Below, piece after piece: positions 33,803-46,252 of a DNA stretch of 64,000 nucleotides. The stretch is taken from NCBI RefSeq assembly GCF_002127325.2, contig NC_035440.2, positions 74,712,464 through 74,776,463 of the forward strand. Direction: 5' to 3'. This stretch comes from Helianthus annuus. Taxonomy: Eukaryota > Streptophyta > Magnoliopsida > Asterales > Asteraceae. The translations under genes and the position numbers were made by a program. The notes under the pieces were generated by a model. It made no database searches. It had not been told where the DNA came from and was given only the letters and a program-made list of their open reading frames with translations. Position 1 is the stretch's first letter, and each line of letters starts with the position of its first letter.

Positions 33803-36800
33803 TTATGGGAAACAGACTTCCATCCAAGTCTTCTCAGACTTGATGGCTTTCAATTCTTGCGCAGTGGGGTTGTATGTTGCCTTTTTAGTTGCATAGAAAT
33901 CTTTAACCCCCTTTGCTTTCCCATTCAACATTTTCCCAAATATTTTCTTTACACTTCCATTAAATGTTTTCTCGACATCAAATTCTTTTTTCTCTTTGTA
34001 AAACTGATTCGATATTTCAATTTTACCAACTTTCTTTTTAACTTCTTCAAACTTCAGTGATGGAAATTCTTCATCATTCACTGAAATATTCACCTCACCT
34101 TGTGGATCTTCTGGCTTTGTGGAACCAGATTCATCGCCGACTTTCTCACTAACCTTTTTAGCAACCCACACTTGGTTGTTCTCAGCTTTCTGTTTGATGA
34201 CATTCTTTTTAGAACACTCACCGACCTCATAAGTTGAGTTTTCAAAAACTTTAAGTTTTTCGGTTGGTGGTTCAACATCAACAACCTTTTCTTTCAACTT
34301 CTGAGAAACTCCCTGTTTTGTTTTGGCATTTTTCTGACAGTTCCATGCAATGTGGCCAGCTTCATTGCATCTGTAACAGGTACGAGTTTCTTTTGGTTGC
34401 CACACTTCAGTTCCATTCTTTCTTTTATCAGCAAGAAACTCTTGATTTGACTGTCTCCAAAATGGTTTCTTCTGTTCATCTTCTGAACTTCCACCTGACA
34501 CAAATTCAGTTTTTGTTTTAGAATTTTTCATATTTTTATGATTTTCTGGTGGAATAAAGCCAAGTCCTTTCTTTTTGTAGATACGATTTTGGTTTGGTTT
34601 CTTTTGAGAACCCGAACCAGAATTGTAACCTTTTTTCTTGTTTAAACGTTGTTGTACTCTTGAGGTGTAAGGTTTGGGCTTTACATTACGATTTTCATCT
34701 TTTATTTCAGAAATATTAATTTCTATTAGTTTGAAAACCTTTTTTATCAATTCAGTTTTAACACCTCTTATTGAAAATTCTTTGTCATAGTATAATTTGT
34801 CTGAATCATTTAAAGTGTATGCTACCTCAAATGTTTCATCATCCAAATTTGCTTTCGATAATAAAAACTCTTTACTATAAGCCCGTTTAACCGACGACTT
34901 TGAACTGTTGACTGACGAATTTGACCCTCCAGACTCAGACTTTGACTCATCCTCATCAGTATCCAACACCTGATCGACCACCTTTTTGATTAACTCAGAC
35001 TAATGATCAGTGTCAGACGAGGTGAACGTGACATCAATATTTTTTGGTAATTCATCAGTTGTGTCGATTTTAAGCTTTATATTGACTGCTTTTTCAAGTT
35101 GCTCCTCGTTTGGTTTTCTAGGAGAGTACCCTTCCCAAACTGGAGGCGGACACTTGTTATAGCTAACAGTCAGTTTCTTACCACAGTCTTTCTTTTTCTT
35201 CGGCTTCTCATCTTGAAAAGCTTCTATTCCTGCAACAGTTGGGTAAATACGATCAATGAGATAATCAGAACTTGAATAACTTTGTAATAAACGTCTAATT
35301 CTCTCATTCTCGATCTTCTCAGTCTCCAACTCTTGCTTCCATTTAGCACTTTCTTCGATGTAGAAATTGATTTTTTTTTGCTTTGTCATCATGACTGCAT
35401 TCATCATCGTTAGTGCTTGTTCTCTTTCTGAGTTTGTCTTTTGGAGACCAGTTACTGTTTTGTTCAAGAGATCATAGGATTCTTTCACATAGTTGAGGTT
35501 GAACAGTAACTGCTCCTTCTTCTTTTCATACTCATCAATTATCTCATCTTTTGCTGCACATCCCTTGCAAGCTTCCAAACACTTCTCACAAGGCTTTATA
35601 ACTTCAACAATCTTTTCAACTTCGATTGCTTTCACTACTTCAACCACTTTTTCTGTCTCTATCACCTTCTCAGCTTCAGACAACTTTTCTTCTTCTTTCA
35701 CTTGTTCACTCTCAACATTCTTCTCAGCAACACTTTCAACACTCTCGTTCTGAATAACATTTTCAGATTTCATTTGTTGTTGTTCTTTAGCAGCTCGTTT
35801 CTCCTTCAGTTTCTCCATGCGTTCTGCAAAATAGAAATGAAAACTTTCAGGAGAAAGATGAGTTTTAGCAATATTGATATGTTTCTCTTCCTCATCATCA
35901 CTACTGCTATCAACTGGTGATTGATCAAATTGTACAGACTTTTCAGAATCAGCATCTGATAAACCAGAATCAGATGGTGTTTGATCAAATACAACTTCTT
36001 TTTCTGAGTTAACATCATTTTGTACACTCTCATATGTACTCTGTAAACTTTCATTAATACTTTCTGAACTTTCTTCAGATGTAACAGACTGTTCATCCAC
36101 ACTTTTCACCGTCTCTCCAATAGACTTCATCCAGGTGGCAAACATGTCTGGTTCTTTGACAATCTTTGCAATGAAAGCTTTGAACTCTCCCTTTTCATCA
36201 ACAAACATATCCCAGCTGAAGCCTTCAGGTAGTTGTTCATCATGTTGATCAACTAAACAGACTTTGCTATCGGGAGATATATAGTTGCTCCAATTGAAAT
36301 CCACCAAACATGCTCTTTTGGAATCCTCAATCTTCCTACCATGAGCCGTTTGTGAGTCTTGTGATTGACCAACCTGCTGATAAATGGCTTTCCGGTAGTA
36401 GTCATCTTTTCCGAACGGATTCTGAGCTCCACTAGCTTCTCTACCCTTGCACGCTCGTTTGAAATGACCTTTCTCCCTGCATCGAAAACAAGTAACTTTA
36501 GATTTATCAAAACCTAAAGTAGATACATGAGCATCAAGAAAGTCATTTCTCCCGGTAATTATTTTGAACTTTTCAGCACGTCTGAGTACACTTGCAAGAC
36601 ACCATTTGATATCCATTAATTCCATCTCTTCGGCGTCTATCTGATCGTAATCCTCCTTTTAAGCATAGGATTTCCGATCCGACCAGCTACAAGACCCTCA
36701 TAAGATAACAATACAGAACCAAGTCGAGCCATGTGGTCTTTTGTAGTTTCCTCAGAAAAACTTTGACCTTCTGGAAGATTTAAAGCTATGTTGCACTGAA

Positions 36801-37752
36801 TCACATAACCATTTCCTGTCTTTGTGCCTTGAGACTGAAAGCTTATGTTTGACTCTTTAGGATTGACACTTGGAAATGATGAAAATCCGCTGCTGCTTTT
36901 GCTTGAACCCTGATCAGCTTTTTCTGATGAATATCCAGCACTGAATGCAGTTTGAATTTTCGGACTTCTCTCATATTCAGAAACTGGAATGCTACCCTTG
37001 TAGTACATTTTTACATCCAGTTGACCACTCGGACTGTTCATACGAGCAATCTTCTGCTGTTCCAGATCTTGACTCTCGATCTTTTCTATAAACTGAGAGA
37101 TATTTAAATCATCATAAACACCCGTGTTTTTCAGAATCATCAAGTATGTTCCCCATTCTTTCTGTGGTAGTGCATCAGCAAGCTTGTCTACCCACTCTTC
37201 CCGGTCTTTTTCAATACTTAACATTGACATTGATCGCACAAGGTGGCAGTATCTCTCAATCAGCTTCTTTGTATCTTCACCCGGTAGACTGCTAAACAGA
37301 TCAAACTCTTTCTTAAGCAGCGCTTTCTTGCTCTTTATCATGTTCTCGCTTCCCTCAAATTTGACTCTAAGTGCATCCCAGATTGACTTTGCAGTTTTGT
37401 CGTGCTGTAGCAAAATGAAGATGTCTTCTTTGATCGCTTGCTGAAGCAGACTTATCATCATTTTCTCAGATTTGTACATAACCCGTTCTTGCTCCGTGAA
37501 TTCTGATAGATTTTTGGTAGTCTGCAATTCTGTTCGAGGCAACACGTATTTCTTCAAGATACATTCCCACGATCTAAGATGGTTTGCCTGAACCCAGTTC
37601 TCGAATCTGTCTTTCCACCCGTAATATTCTTCGATACTCATCAATTTCAGGGGCTTTTGGGTGGTTCTCGTCTCGTTTTCTATATTTATGGCTTGAACAA
37701 CGGCGGCTGGACCAGACGATGTTGCAAATGCGTTGTAGAACTCAGTATCCAT
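33803..37752 (-). pseudogene. N3 giant Gag-like protein (about 1,300 codons, two breaks)
   Basis: The ATG at 37752 opens MDTEFYNAFATSSG. The capsid-like domain (to about codon 300) has the Copia gag signature EYYGWKDRFENWVQ and KEDIFILLQ...IWDALRVKFEG. A one-base frameshift lies near 36655. The frame then runs from 36625 with knuckle CFRCREKGHFKRAC, an acidic Ser-rich region, and a coiled coil with EVVKAIEVEKIVEV and CEKCLEACKGC (35558-35590). A TAG (35002-35000) replaces Glu, then the frame continues to the second knuckle CYRCNEAGHIAWNC, NDEEFPSL and the end EKTWMEVCFP. It is about three times the size of a usual Copia Gag. Packaging and self-assembly are inferred. No protease, integrase, RT or RNase H motif is present. 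Confidence 0.9.
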
Positions 37753-38292
37753 GACGATTTAGCACGTTTTTCAAAAAACTGTGACAAAGAGCGAAACCTC
37801 AGATGACTTTTGAGCGGAACCTTATGTTGCACTATAAGCGAAACCCTGATGTGCACTTGGAGCGAAACTATCAAGTTCAAAAGAGCAAAACTACTATGTT
37901 AACAAGAGCGGAACTACTGATGTGTCTTAAAAGCAGAACCTCAAAGATACATTTGGAGCGAAACCTCACTTAATGTGACTCAAGATCGAAACTATTAAGT
38001 AATTTGGAGCGGAACCTCTCAATAATATGACACACAAGCGAAACTGGATGATCAAATAAGCCGAACTACCAAGTGTCCGTAAAAGCGAAACCTAGTCCGA
38101 AGCTGATTTGAACCATTTTTAATCCAAATTTTGATCCGAAACTTTCCAAGTTTGTCTATGTTCAATTGCGCACAGTCTGTGAAATTTTGAGCCAAAACCG
38201 ACCGATAAAATTTTCTGAATTGATGAAAGAAGATGTAGAAGCAAGAAATAATGATGAAATCCAGCTAATCTCTGCAGAACTCCTCCTCCTGA
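37753..38292 (-). repeat. N3 leader with AGCGAAAC / AGCGGAAC motifs
   Basis: Between about 37785 and 38095 there are about twelve motif copies on the plus strand (GTTTCGCT / GTTCCGCT in the element's own orientation), spaced about 20-30 bp. It lies directly between primer site and gag. Confidence 0.82.
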
Positions 38293-38304
38293 GCTCTGAT
38301 ACCA
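38293..38304 (-). other. N3 primer binding site
   Basis: TGGTATCAGAGC on the minus strand, two bases from the LTR. Confidence 0.92.
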
Positions 38305-38306
38305 CT

Positions 38307-38739
38307 TGTAGGATCGTGTTCTGACCCGATTGAGTCGTTCAGAGGCGTTCAACTACGTTTCAGGTGCGGAATTACAAGAAATGTAGGTAGAAACAGCTGA
38401 ATCTTCACTAAAACTGCTGATTGTATTAATTATCACTCGATTACATGCAGTTCTTCACACCGGCAGCACTTCGGCGTGGAATACAAGACATTCGTTATCT
38501 ATGGTTTCGCTCAAATGGACTGCTATTTATAGGCCAGATGGTTTTGCTTATATGGACATGTCCATATAAGCGAAACTACATGTGTCACATAAGCGAAACC
38601 TACACTCTATGACCATATAAGCGAAACCTCCCTACTAAACACATACAATCTCCAGTTTTCTCGTAAAACGAGCCCTAATCTATACAATACAATGTAAGAC
38701 TCAATCCAAGACGAAGTCAACAGATGTAGTGTACCAACA
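38307..38739 (-). repeat. N3 5' LTR (433 bp)
   Basis: It has the same length as the 3' LTR and carries a TATA box at 38523-38532 on the minus strand. The 3' LTR copy has CTACAAATAG at that place. Confidence 0.94.
38523..38532 (-). promoter_or_regulatory. Putative TATA box of the N3 5' LTR
   Basis: CTATAAATAG on the minus strand. Confidence 0.6.
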
Positions 38740-38744
38740 ACTTT

Positions 38745-41744
38745 GATAAGATGATTCGATTTTCGCTCGCGAATGGTGATATGCTATGTGTGTATGGTGA
38801 AACAGCCTCAAAGGTTCTCAAGCTCATGTCGTGTGTCCAAGCTAGCAAGTATCTCCGCAAGGAATACAAAGCTTTCATGGCTAACATTGTAGTAGCGGAG
38901 AAGGAAAAGAAAAAGAAAGCCGAAGTTAAAGACGTCCTAGTGGTTCGTGAATTTCCTCAGGTGTTCCCTGATGATCTTCCTGGACTACCGCCAAGTCGTG
39001 ATATCGACTTTCGTTTTGACCTCATTCCTGGAGCCAACCCTGTTGCCAGAGCTCCTTACCGACTCGCTCCATCCGAAATGCGGGAACTCTCAAATCAACT
39101 CCAGGAATTGCTTGAAAAAGGCTTTATTCGCCCGAGCACCTCTCCTTGGGGCGCACCAGTCCTTTTCGTCAAAAAGAAGGATGGGTCGTTCAGGATGTGC
39201 ATCGACTATCGGGAGTTGAATAGGTTAACCATCAAGAACCGATACCCTTTGCCCCGAATCGACGACTTATTTGATCAGCTGCAAGGTGCCAAGTGTTTCT
39301 CGAAGATCGATCTACGTTCAGGTTATCATCAATTGCGGATTCAAGAGGAGGACATCCCCAAAACCGCTTTTCGAACCCGCTACGGCCACTACGAGTTCGT
39401 TGTTATGCCTTTTGGTCTAACTAACGCACCCGCGGTTTTTATGGATCTGATGAATCGTGTGTGTAAGCTATTTCTAGACCGTTTCGTCATTGTGTTCATC
39501 GACGATGTCTTGATCTATTCCAAGTCGAAGGCCGAACACGCGCAGCATCTACGTTTGGTCCTCGAGCTACTCCAAGGAAATCAACTCTATGCCAAATTCT
39601 CCAAGTACGAATTCTGGTTGGAGGAGTTTCAATTTCTGGGTCACATTGTTAATAGTCAAGGCATTCATGTTGATCCCGCAAAGATTGAAGCAGTCAAGAG
39701 CTGGATTACGCCTAAGAACCCGTCCGAAGTTCGTTCTTTTCTCAGACTAGCGGCCTATTATCGACGATTTATCGAAGGATTCTCAAAGATCATTGTGCCG
39801 CTTACCGCTCTCACCCATAAAGACAAGTCTTTTGTCTGGGGAACCGCACAAGAGACTGCCTTTCAAACCCTCAAGCATATGCTTTGCAATGCTCCTGTTC
39901 TCACTTTGCCCAATGGAAACAACGACTTCATTTTCTATTGTGATGCTTCTAACCTCGGTCTTGGTTGCGTTCTCATGCAACGGGATAAGGTTATAGCTTA
40001 CGCATCTCGTCAGCTCAAAATCCACGAGAAGAACTATACAACCCATGATCTCGAGCTAGGCGCAGTTGTCTTTGCATTAAAGATTTGGCGACACTACCTG
40101 TATGGTACCAAGTGTACGATCTTCACCGATCACAGGAGTTTACAACACATCTTCAATCAGAGGGAACTTAATATGCATCAACGCCAATGGGTAGAACTTC
40201 TCAACGATTATGACTGTGAGATTCGTTATCACCCAGGCAAAGCAAATGTTGTTGCCGATGCGCTCAGCAGACAGAGTTATGTGCTCAGCATTCGCAATAC
40301 TCAAGCCCAGCATGACCTCGAAACCCTTATCCGTGAAGCCCAGTATGCTTGTTTTAACGAGCGCACTTTGAAGAAGGAGAGGATTTATCACGATGGAGCT
40401 CAGCTTGTAAGCAAAGCAGATGGGATCTTATATTATCTAGACCGAATTTGGATCCCTAAGCAGACCGATTTGCGAAAGATTCTAATGGATGAAGCCCACA
40501 AATCCCGATATTCTATTCATCCCGATGCCGATAAAATGTACCAGGATCTTCGCTACAAGTACTGGTGGCCAGGCATGAAAAGGGATATCGCCCTCTATGT
40601 TGGAAGTTGTTTGACTTGTGCAAGAGTTAAGGTTGAACACCAAAGACCTTTTGGCTTACTCGAACAACCGCCGATTCCTATATGGAAGTGGGAGAGTATA
40701 GCTATGGATTTCATAACTAAACTTCCGCCCACACCATCAGGTCACGACAGTATTTGGGTTATAGTAGATAGTCTGACCAAATCAGCCCACTTCTTGCCAA
40801 TACGGGAAGACTACAAGGTAGAAGGACTAGCCCAAATCTACACCGACGAGATCATTTGTAATCACGGTACGCCTCGCGACATCATCTCTGACCGTGATGC
40901 TCGGTTTACTTCTCGATTGTAGGAAACGTTTCAAGCAGCTCTTGGTACGTCACTTAATCTAAGTACCGCATTCCATCCTCAAACCGACGGACAGACTGAA
41001 AGAACGATCCGTACTCTTGAAGACATGCTTCGTGCGTGTGTCATAGATTTCGGTGGTAGTTGGAACAAATACCTGTCGTTAGTCGAATTCTCATACAATA
41101 ACAGTTATCATGCCAGCATCCAAATGGCACCATTCGAGGCCTTATATGGAAGAAGATGTCGTTCGCCTATTGTATGGCACGAGATCGGTCACTCGCAACT
41201 AACCGGTCCCGAGTTACTACAAGAAACGACAGACAAAATCCACCAGATTCGAGACAACTTGTCGAAAGCGGGGGATAGACAGAAAAGTTACGCCGATAGA
41301 AGACACAAGCCCCTTGAATTTGACGTTGGCGACTACGTACTCCTAAAGGCATCACCTTGGAAGGGTGTGGTCAGATTCGGCAAGAAAGGGAAACTAGCAC
41401 CTCCATATGTTGGACCTTTTAAGATTCTAGAAAGGATCGGAAAAGTCGCCTACAGACTCGAACTACCAGAGGAACTTAGCAACGTCCACCCGACTTTCCA
41501 TGTGTCAAACCTCCGAAAGTGCCTAGCTGATCATGACTTAATCGTGCCGCTCGACAATCTTCAGGTAAACGAAACACTACACTTCGTAGAAAAGCCTGTC
41601 GAAATCATGAACCGCCAAACCAAGCAACTCAGACGCTCGCGCATCCCTATCGTGAAAGTCCGATGGGAAGGCAAACGAGGCGCGGAGTTCACTTGGGAAC
41701 TCGAAAGCGATATGAAGGCCAAGTACCCACAGTTGTTTAAATAA
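38745..41744 (+). pseudogene. G2 gag-pol, second part (RT, RNase H, integrase, chromodomain-like tail)
   Basis: It resumes in register after N3 and is open to a TAG at 40920-40922, where Trp is expected, then open again to the true stop TAA (41742-41744). RT blocks are [41 protein letters not shown] and [10 protein letters not shown] with both catalytic Asp (about 39495-39525). RNase H shows [27 protein letters not shown] and VADALSRQ. Integrase has a complete HHCC ([10 protein letters not shown]...CLTCARVK, about 40495-40630) and DDE residues in [16 protein letters not shown] and HPQTDGQTE. The tail IPIVKVRWEGKRGAEFTWE fits the Tekay chromodomain-like module. All catalytic residues are kept, so inactivity here comes from N3 and two stops. 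Confidence 0.93.
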
Positions 41745-41794
41745 GATCTGAAGCGTCAAATTTGTAATCCACGGTGCTGTGCAGCTTTCAGCCT

Positions 41795-41829
41795 AATTTC
41801 GGGACGAAATTCCCTAAACAAGGGGAGGC
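41795..41829 (+). other. G2 pre-LTR hairpin and polypurine tract
   Basis: AATTTCG-GGA-CGAAATT is a 7-bp stem at 41795-41811. AAACAAGGGGAGGC then abuts the LTR TG at 41830. G1 has the same layout. Confidence 0.78.
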
Positions 41830-44632
41830 TGTAACACCCCGTGTTTTCGAATGTCAAAGTCAAAGTCAAAGGTTGACTTCTTTGACTGTAATTAGTTTAT
41901 TTTATGTTTTGTATTATGTGGAGTAAGTGTTGTCTAATCAAAGATCGAAAGTTTAATCAATGCGAACCGCTTAACGACCTTGAATAGCAGGAAGTAACAA
42001 TGCGATAAAGTTAATCAATCAATAGTCAAGCTAATCAAATCAAACTAGAAACTCGAATTATGCGAACTTTGGTATTACTATACGTGTGTGTGTGCCTTAT
42101 GTGTTACTTGTGCATGTTGACTTTACATTGTTATGTGTGGTAATCAATCAAATCAAATCGAATAAAAACTCGAAAGGCAATCGAACTCAATCACATCGAA
42201 TCGAAATCGAAGTCGGATAGTAATTATAGATGCTTATATGTTAGATATAGTGGTTGGGACTAAAAGTAATTTGAATAGGAAACCCTATCGTATTCGAATC
42301 GTCCTCAGTCGAAACCGAAATATCAAAAATCGTCGCCGAACACTTGAAACAAGCCGCTAATCGAACAGGCTTCCAGCCAGTCGAACGGCCCAGCCGATCG
42401 GACAGGCCGTCCGATCGAGCAGGCTGTCCGATCGGAAAGCCTGGCCGATTGGCCAGCCCTTTCCTCTTTTGGAGCCTATAAATAGGGCTGTCATTGTCAT
42501 TCTTTCCACTTTTGGAAAGCTCTGACCGACCAGCTCGTGCTCCTCTTCTTTTCTCAGATTTCTTTCGATTCCGGTAATTTTTCACTCTATATCTTGTACG
42601 TTTTTTATCAATACACACTCCTACACCTTTCTATCTTTCAAATCTTGATTTCTAACCGTGAAATCACCAAGATCTAAGTGTTCTTGGATGATGTCATCAT
42701 GGTGTTCTTGAAGAACATCATGTTTTGGCCTCATTCCACCATGAATAGCTTGGATCTAACCGATTTCCACACAAATAAACTAAAATATATCATAGATCTG
42801 AACATTTCACGGTGTGAAGGATTGAAAGATGGATTTTCCGACTTTCTTTCAACTCTTTCACACTCAATGCCTTCAAACCAGTAGAAACGGAGCTTGAACC
42901 AACTCACTAATGATTCTAACAGTCATGTGGTTCAAGATTCAGATTCTAACTACGAGGTTCACCGATTTCGGGTTAAACACCAAACTGCCGTTCCGACCAA
43001 CTCACCGGCCGGATTTGGGTGATTCCTATCCGAGCAGGGGAAACATGTAAGAACGAAGGTTCCATGGTTCAACTCGTTGTCAAACTACCTTGATATAACG
43101 TCAAATAATCAAAACAGCCAAGTGTTAGATGAACAGGCCGACCAGGTCAGGAAGCTGACCGATCGGACAGGCTGTCCGAATGGACAGACCTGCCGAACGG
43201 ACATGCCAGCCGATCGGCTAGCACATGGCCCCACATCTTGACAATTTCATGAAGTATGGTATTGAACGAAGTAATGCCCGATCGAATGACGATTGGTAAA
43301 CATTACTCTTCGGATCATGAGATACTATACTTCCACACTTAATCGATTTTCAACTCGTTCAAAAGCGTTGGAGTGCCAACCGATCGAACGTACTGTTCGA
43401 CCCGGTGACACCCTGCTAAGGACTAAATACTGAGGTACCTAACCGATCGGTTGAGCTAGCCGATCGAACGACCCATTCGATCGATCGACCTGAAAGGTAA
43501 GGATTCTTCAATGTTTTCAAATACTGCAACTAAAACTTCAAAAGTTCAAACCATCATACACAAACACATCTTACTCGTAGGAAGAAACAATCCACTCGAA
43601 CAGCCCATCCGATCGAGCCTTCCGGCCGATCGAACGGACTGTCCGAATGGCTTGTCTAACCAAACGAACCAGCCGCCCGATCGAACCTACTGTTTGATCG
43701 ACCAGGTTGTTCGACCCACTGTCACTTGTTTGCATTTCCACGTTACTCATCGTTATATCTTCGAACTATTCAGGCTAACCCTACTCCCCAGCGCTCCCTT
43801 CAATCCATCAATCAATCGCTGTGAGTATACTCGATCCCTTTTTGCCTTTAGCACTTTTGGGTGTCACATACGTTACTTATCAAAATCACAATCGAACACA
43901 CTACTCAATTATTTGAACGCTAACCGATTTGCATGTATTACGTGACTAAATGAATGCTTGTTATTATGTTTACACGTGGAATGTTGTCTACCTGCCTTAA
44001 CGACGTAGTACTATAGTTTGGACTCAGCACCCGTTCACACGGGGGTTGTTAAGGACAATTACTTGCATGGATTACGGTGGTAATCATGTATTGCGAACTG
44101 TCTCGGACAGTCAACCCGTAGTCATTGGTATCGATAGATCCATGTCGATAATTAACATGCTTCGTTTTCCTCTGTGTACGTGCTGGTTATGCGTAAATTA
44201 TTCGAACTCTGTATGCTATTATCAAACTTGTATGCTCACCTTTACATTATATGTATTGACTTTATTTTAACGTATGTGACAGGTGTTTAAGATGTTTGCT
44301 TGCTAGGAAAGCGAGGCTAGAATAAAGCTCTAGCGGCCCCCAACAAATAGTTGTCTGTCAGGAGCAAGCGTCTAGGGCATAGTTGTCTGTAGATCTTGTC
44401 CGGCTGGGTCTTAGGAGCATTTGAATAATATTTATGTTTGTATTAAATCTGAGTTGTCGGAACAGAAACTTTGATTAGATGTTATCTGTAATAACTTGTT
44501 TTATTGTTTGGGATACGGTATGGGACGTATCTTTTAACTGAATGGTAATGATAGTTGTTGTGGAAACTTCTGAACAATCTGTTTCGCTCAGTGCCATGCC
44601 CCGATGATGCCGCCATCGGTTGGGGTGTGACA
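41830..44632 (+). repeat. G2 3' LTR (2803 bp)
   Basis: It runs TGTAACACCCCGTG...GGGGTGTGACA and is the only complete copy. It has a TATA box at 42476-42485 and GATCGGACAG-type clusters at about 42355-42470, 43130-43220, 43380-43490 and 43585-43715. The right flank is TTTGA, and the matching left duplication was lost in the N1/G2 deletion. Confidence 0.93.
42476..42485 (+). promoter_or_regulatory. Putative TATA box of the G2 3' LTR
   Basis: CTATAAATAG, identical to the 5' LTR box. In a 3' LTR it could drive readout transcription into A1 sequence, antisense to the A1 ORF. Confidence 0.5.
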
Positions 44633-45403
44633 TTTGACAAGGTCCACTTTTCCCGACCATGGGCCCTTCTGGAAAGATCTCGGCATCCTTGGCACAAAAT
44701 GTTTGAAGAGGCGGTAGATCCACCCTCCAAAAAGGATAGGAGTCGGGGGAGTGGCAAGTTGGTTCAAGTGCATGTTGCGAAGTAGCAGGTGTGGAACATC
44801 GAGGTTGATATGGTTGTGAATGTAGTGGAGGACTATCAGATCACGCAACCCTACAACACCACCACTGTCATGTCTCTGGCAGAGGGAGTAGCTGAGGACC
44901 CTATGGATGTACCGGTAGAGAGGGTCCTGCAACTGTGTGCTCTTGGTCTTGCTCGGGTTATAGTGTCCTTCCCCAATCTGAGCCCATGCAGCTTGGCGTT
45001 GGTCTTGGGGGAGTTCACGGAGACCACCAGTGTTCTCCTCCTCTCCAGCATCCTCTTCAGCATACAACCCGATGATTTCCCCAAATTCTGCAATCGAATT
45101 TGAGTACATAACCCCTGCACAACGGAATTCCATCCCCTCATTGTCGAACGGCTCCGCTTTTGCCTTAAAAGCAAACGTGCTATAAAATTCCATGTTATAC
45201 TCATGAACGGAGTGAAGCCGAGTGCAAAGAGCTGCTTGTAGTGGACCAGTAACAAGGTTGTTGAAGCGGTCGATTTGGCCTACTGTTTCTAGAGTATCCA
45301 AGCAAACTTGTCGGGGATTTTCTTCGGGCCTTGTCTTGAGAACCTCAAACCGTGCTTGAGCAGCCCACTCATTCGGGTTGAACTTAGTAAACTTCTTGGC
45401 CAT
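44633..45403 (-). pseudogene. A1 env-position ORF, N-terminal part
   Basis: The minus-strand ATG at 45403 opens MAKKFTKFNPNEWAAQARF, and the frame is open for 257 codons to the G2 insertion. It lies downstream of integrase, the env-like position in Athila elements. It resembles the Athila ORF-1 type family (from memory, not searched). I see no signal peptide or clear membrane span in this part. The C-terminus is the fragment at 11628-11773. A strong splice acceptor lies directly before the ATG, so expression from a spliced mRNA is likely. Its function in plants is unknown. Confidence 0.75.
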
Positions 45404-45902
45404 CTGAAAGAAAACACCAAACAAATAGCACGAAACAGTAAAATTTTCGAAGAAAACTGAAAACAGTCAGCTGAACATGACCCCGTGTTTAGTGGACACA
45501 CCCCATGTTCACCAGAAATTAATTGAACACTCCCCCGTGCTCGCTGAGCACGACCCCGTGCTCAGGCGTCTGTTTCCCAAAAATCCCATTTTTCGATACG
45601 GTCCAGAAAACTTGAAAATTTTTGGTCCAGTAGGGGCGGTTTTCCGGAAAATGAAACCCCAAGTGCCGTTTTTTCCCAAAACAAACCGTTTACCCCTTCA
45701 ATTTCATCTTTTTTTGGTTCAAAAACAAGGGTCAAGTTGATTTACTTCCTATAACATGCATCTACACTAATGCTAACAGATCTAAGAAAAAATTTGAGGT
45801 TTGATTCGGTTCAAGTTGAAGAACCCTAGATTTTTCCTCAAATTTTTGATGTTAAACTACATGCAAATGATTAACTAACTAACTATGATAACAGAATCAT
45901 AC
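45404..45902 (-). other. Predicted A1 intron ahead of the env-position ORF
   Basis: Minus strand. The donor is CAAG|GTATGA (GT at 45902-45901). The acceptor is TGTTTTCTTTCAG, ending at 45404 directly before the ATG. The interval includes several CACGACCCCGTG motifs (about 45475-45560). The donor choice is less certain than the acceptor. Confidence 0.45.
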
Positions 45903-46252
45903 CTTGACATTGTTAGAAGTCGGAGGAACGTGAAAAGCTGCAGAAATTTCCAGTGGAACCAGAGAGTTCTTGGGGAAACGGGGCGTGTTGAAATAAAGAA
46001 ATGAAAGAAAAGGGGGTTTTATCCCCGTCAGTTACGCGAGCACGGCCCCGTGTCCGCTGGACACGACCCCGTGGGCGGGCAAAAATAAATTTTTTTTTAA
46101 GTGCACGTGTGAATGCCCTGTTTCCCGAAACTTGGTTTTAGAAATCTTACCGATTTAGATGCTTTCCCGACGTTCGTTACTTACAAGATATGATGTTGAT
46201 GCTCAAACCTTTGTTAAATATTCGGTCGCTTGTAGCAAGACTTCTTCCTCTT
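45903..46252 (-). other. A1 pol C-terminus and downstream spacer
   Basis: The last pol codons (EEVLLQATEYLTKV) end at TGA 46205-46203. N4 entered within these codons. The spacer then holds more CACGGCCCCGTG motifs near 46040-46080. Confidence 0.75.

Larger units (their letters stand above)
31224..38739 (-). mobile_element. N3: near-intact gag-only Copia-like element in G2 pol
   Basis: It is 7516 bp, with both LTRs 433 bp and an ACTTT target duplication (31219-31223 and 38740-38744). The LTRs differ at seven positions by my count, about 1.6%. Primer site, leader, gag, post-gag hairpins, conserved 3' region and polypurine tract are all present. The gag frame has only one frameshift and one stop. 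There is no pol. It is the best reference copy of the N family here. Confidence 0.95.
17996..44632 (+). mobile_element. G2: Ty3/Gypsy Tekay/Del-like retrotransposon carrying N2 and N3
   Basis: The 5' LTR (first part lost) runs to 28470, then primer site, leader, a single gag-pol frame, hairpin plus polypurine tract, and a full 3' LTR (41830-44632). Without N2 and N3 the gag-pol frame has only two stop codons, so it is much younger than G1. The right flank (44633) is A1. The left boundary is a deletion junction with N1, placed at about 17993-18008. Confidence 0.92.
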
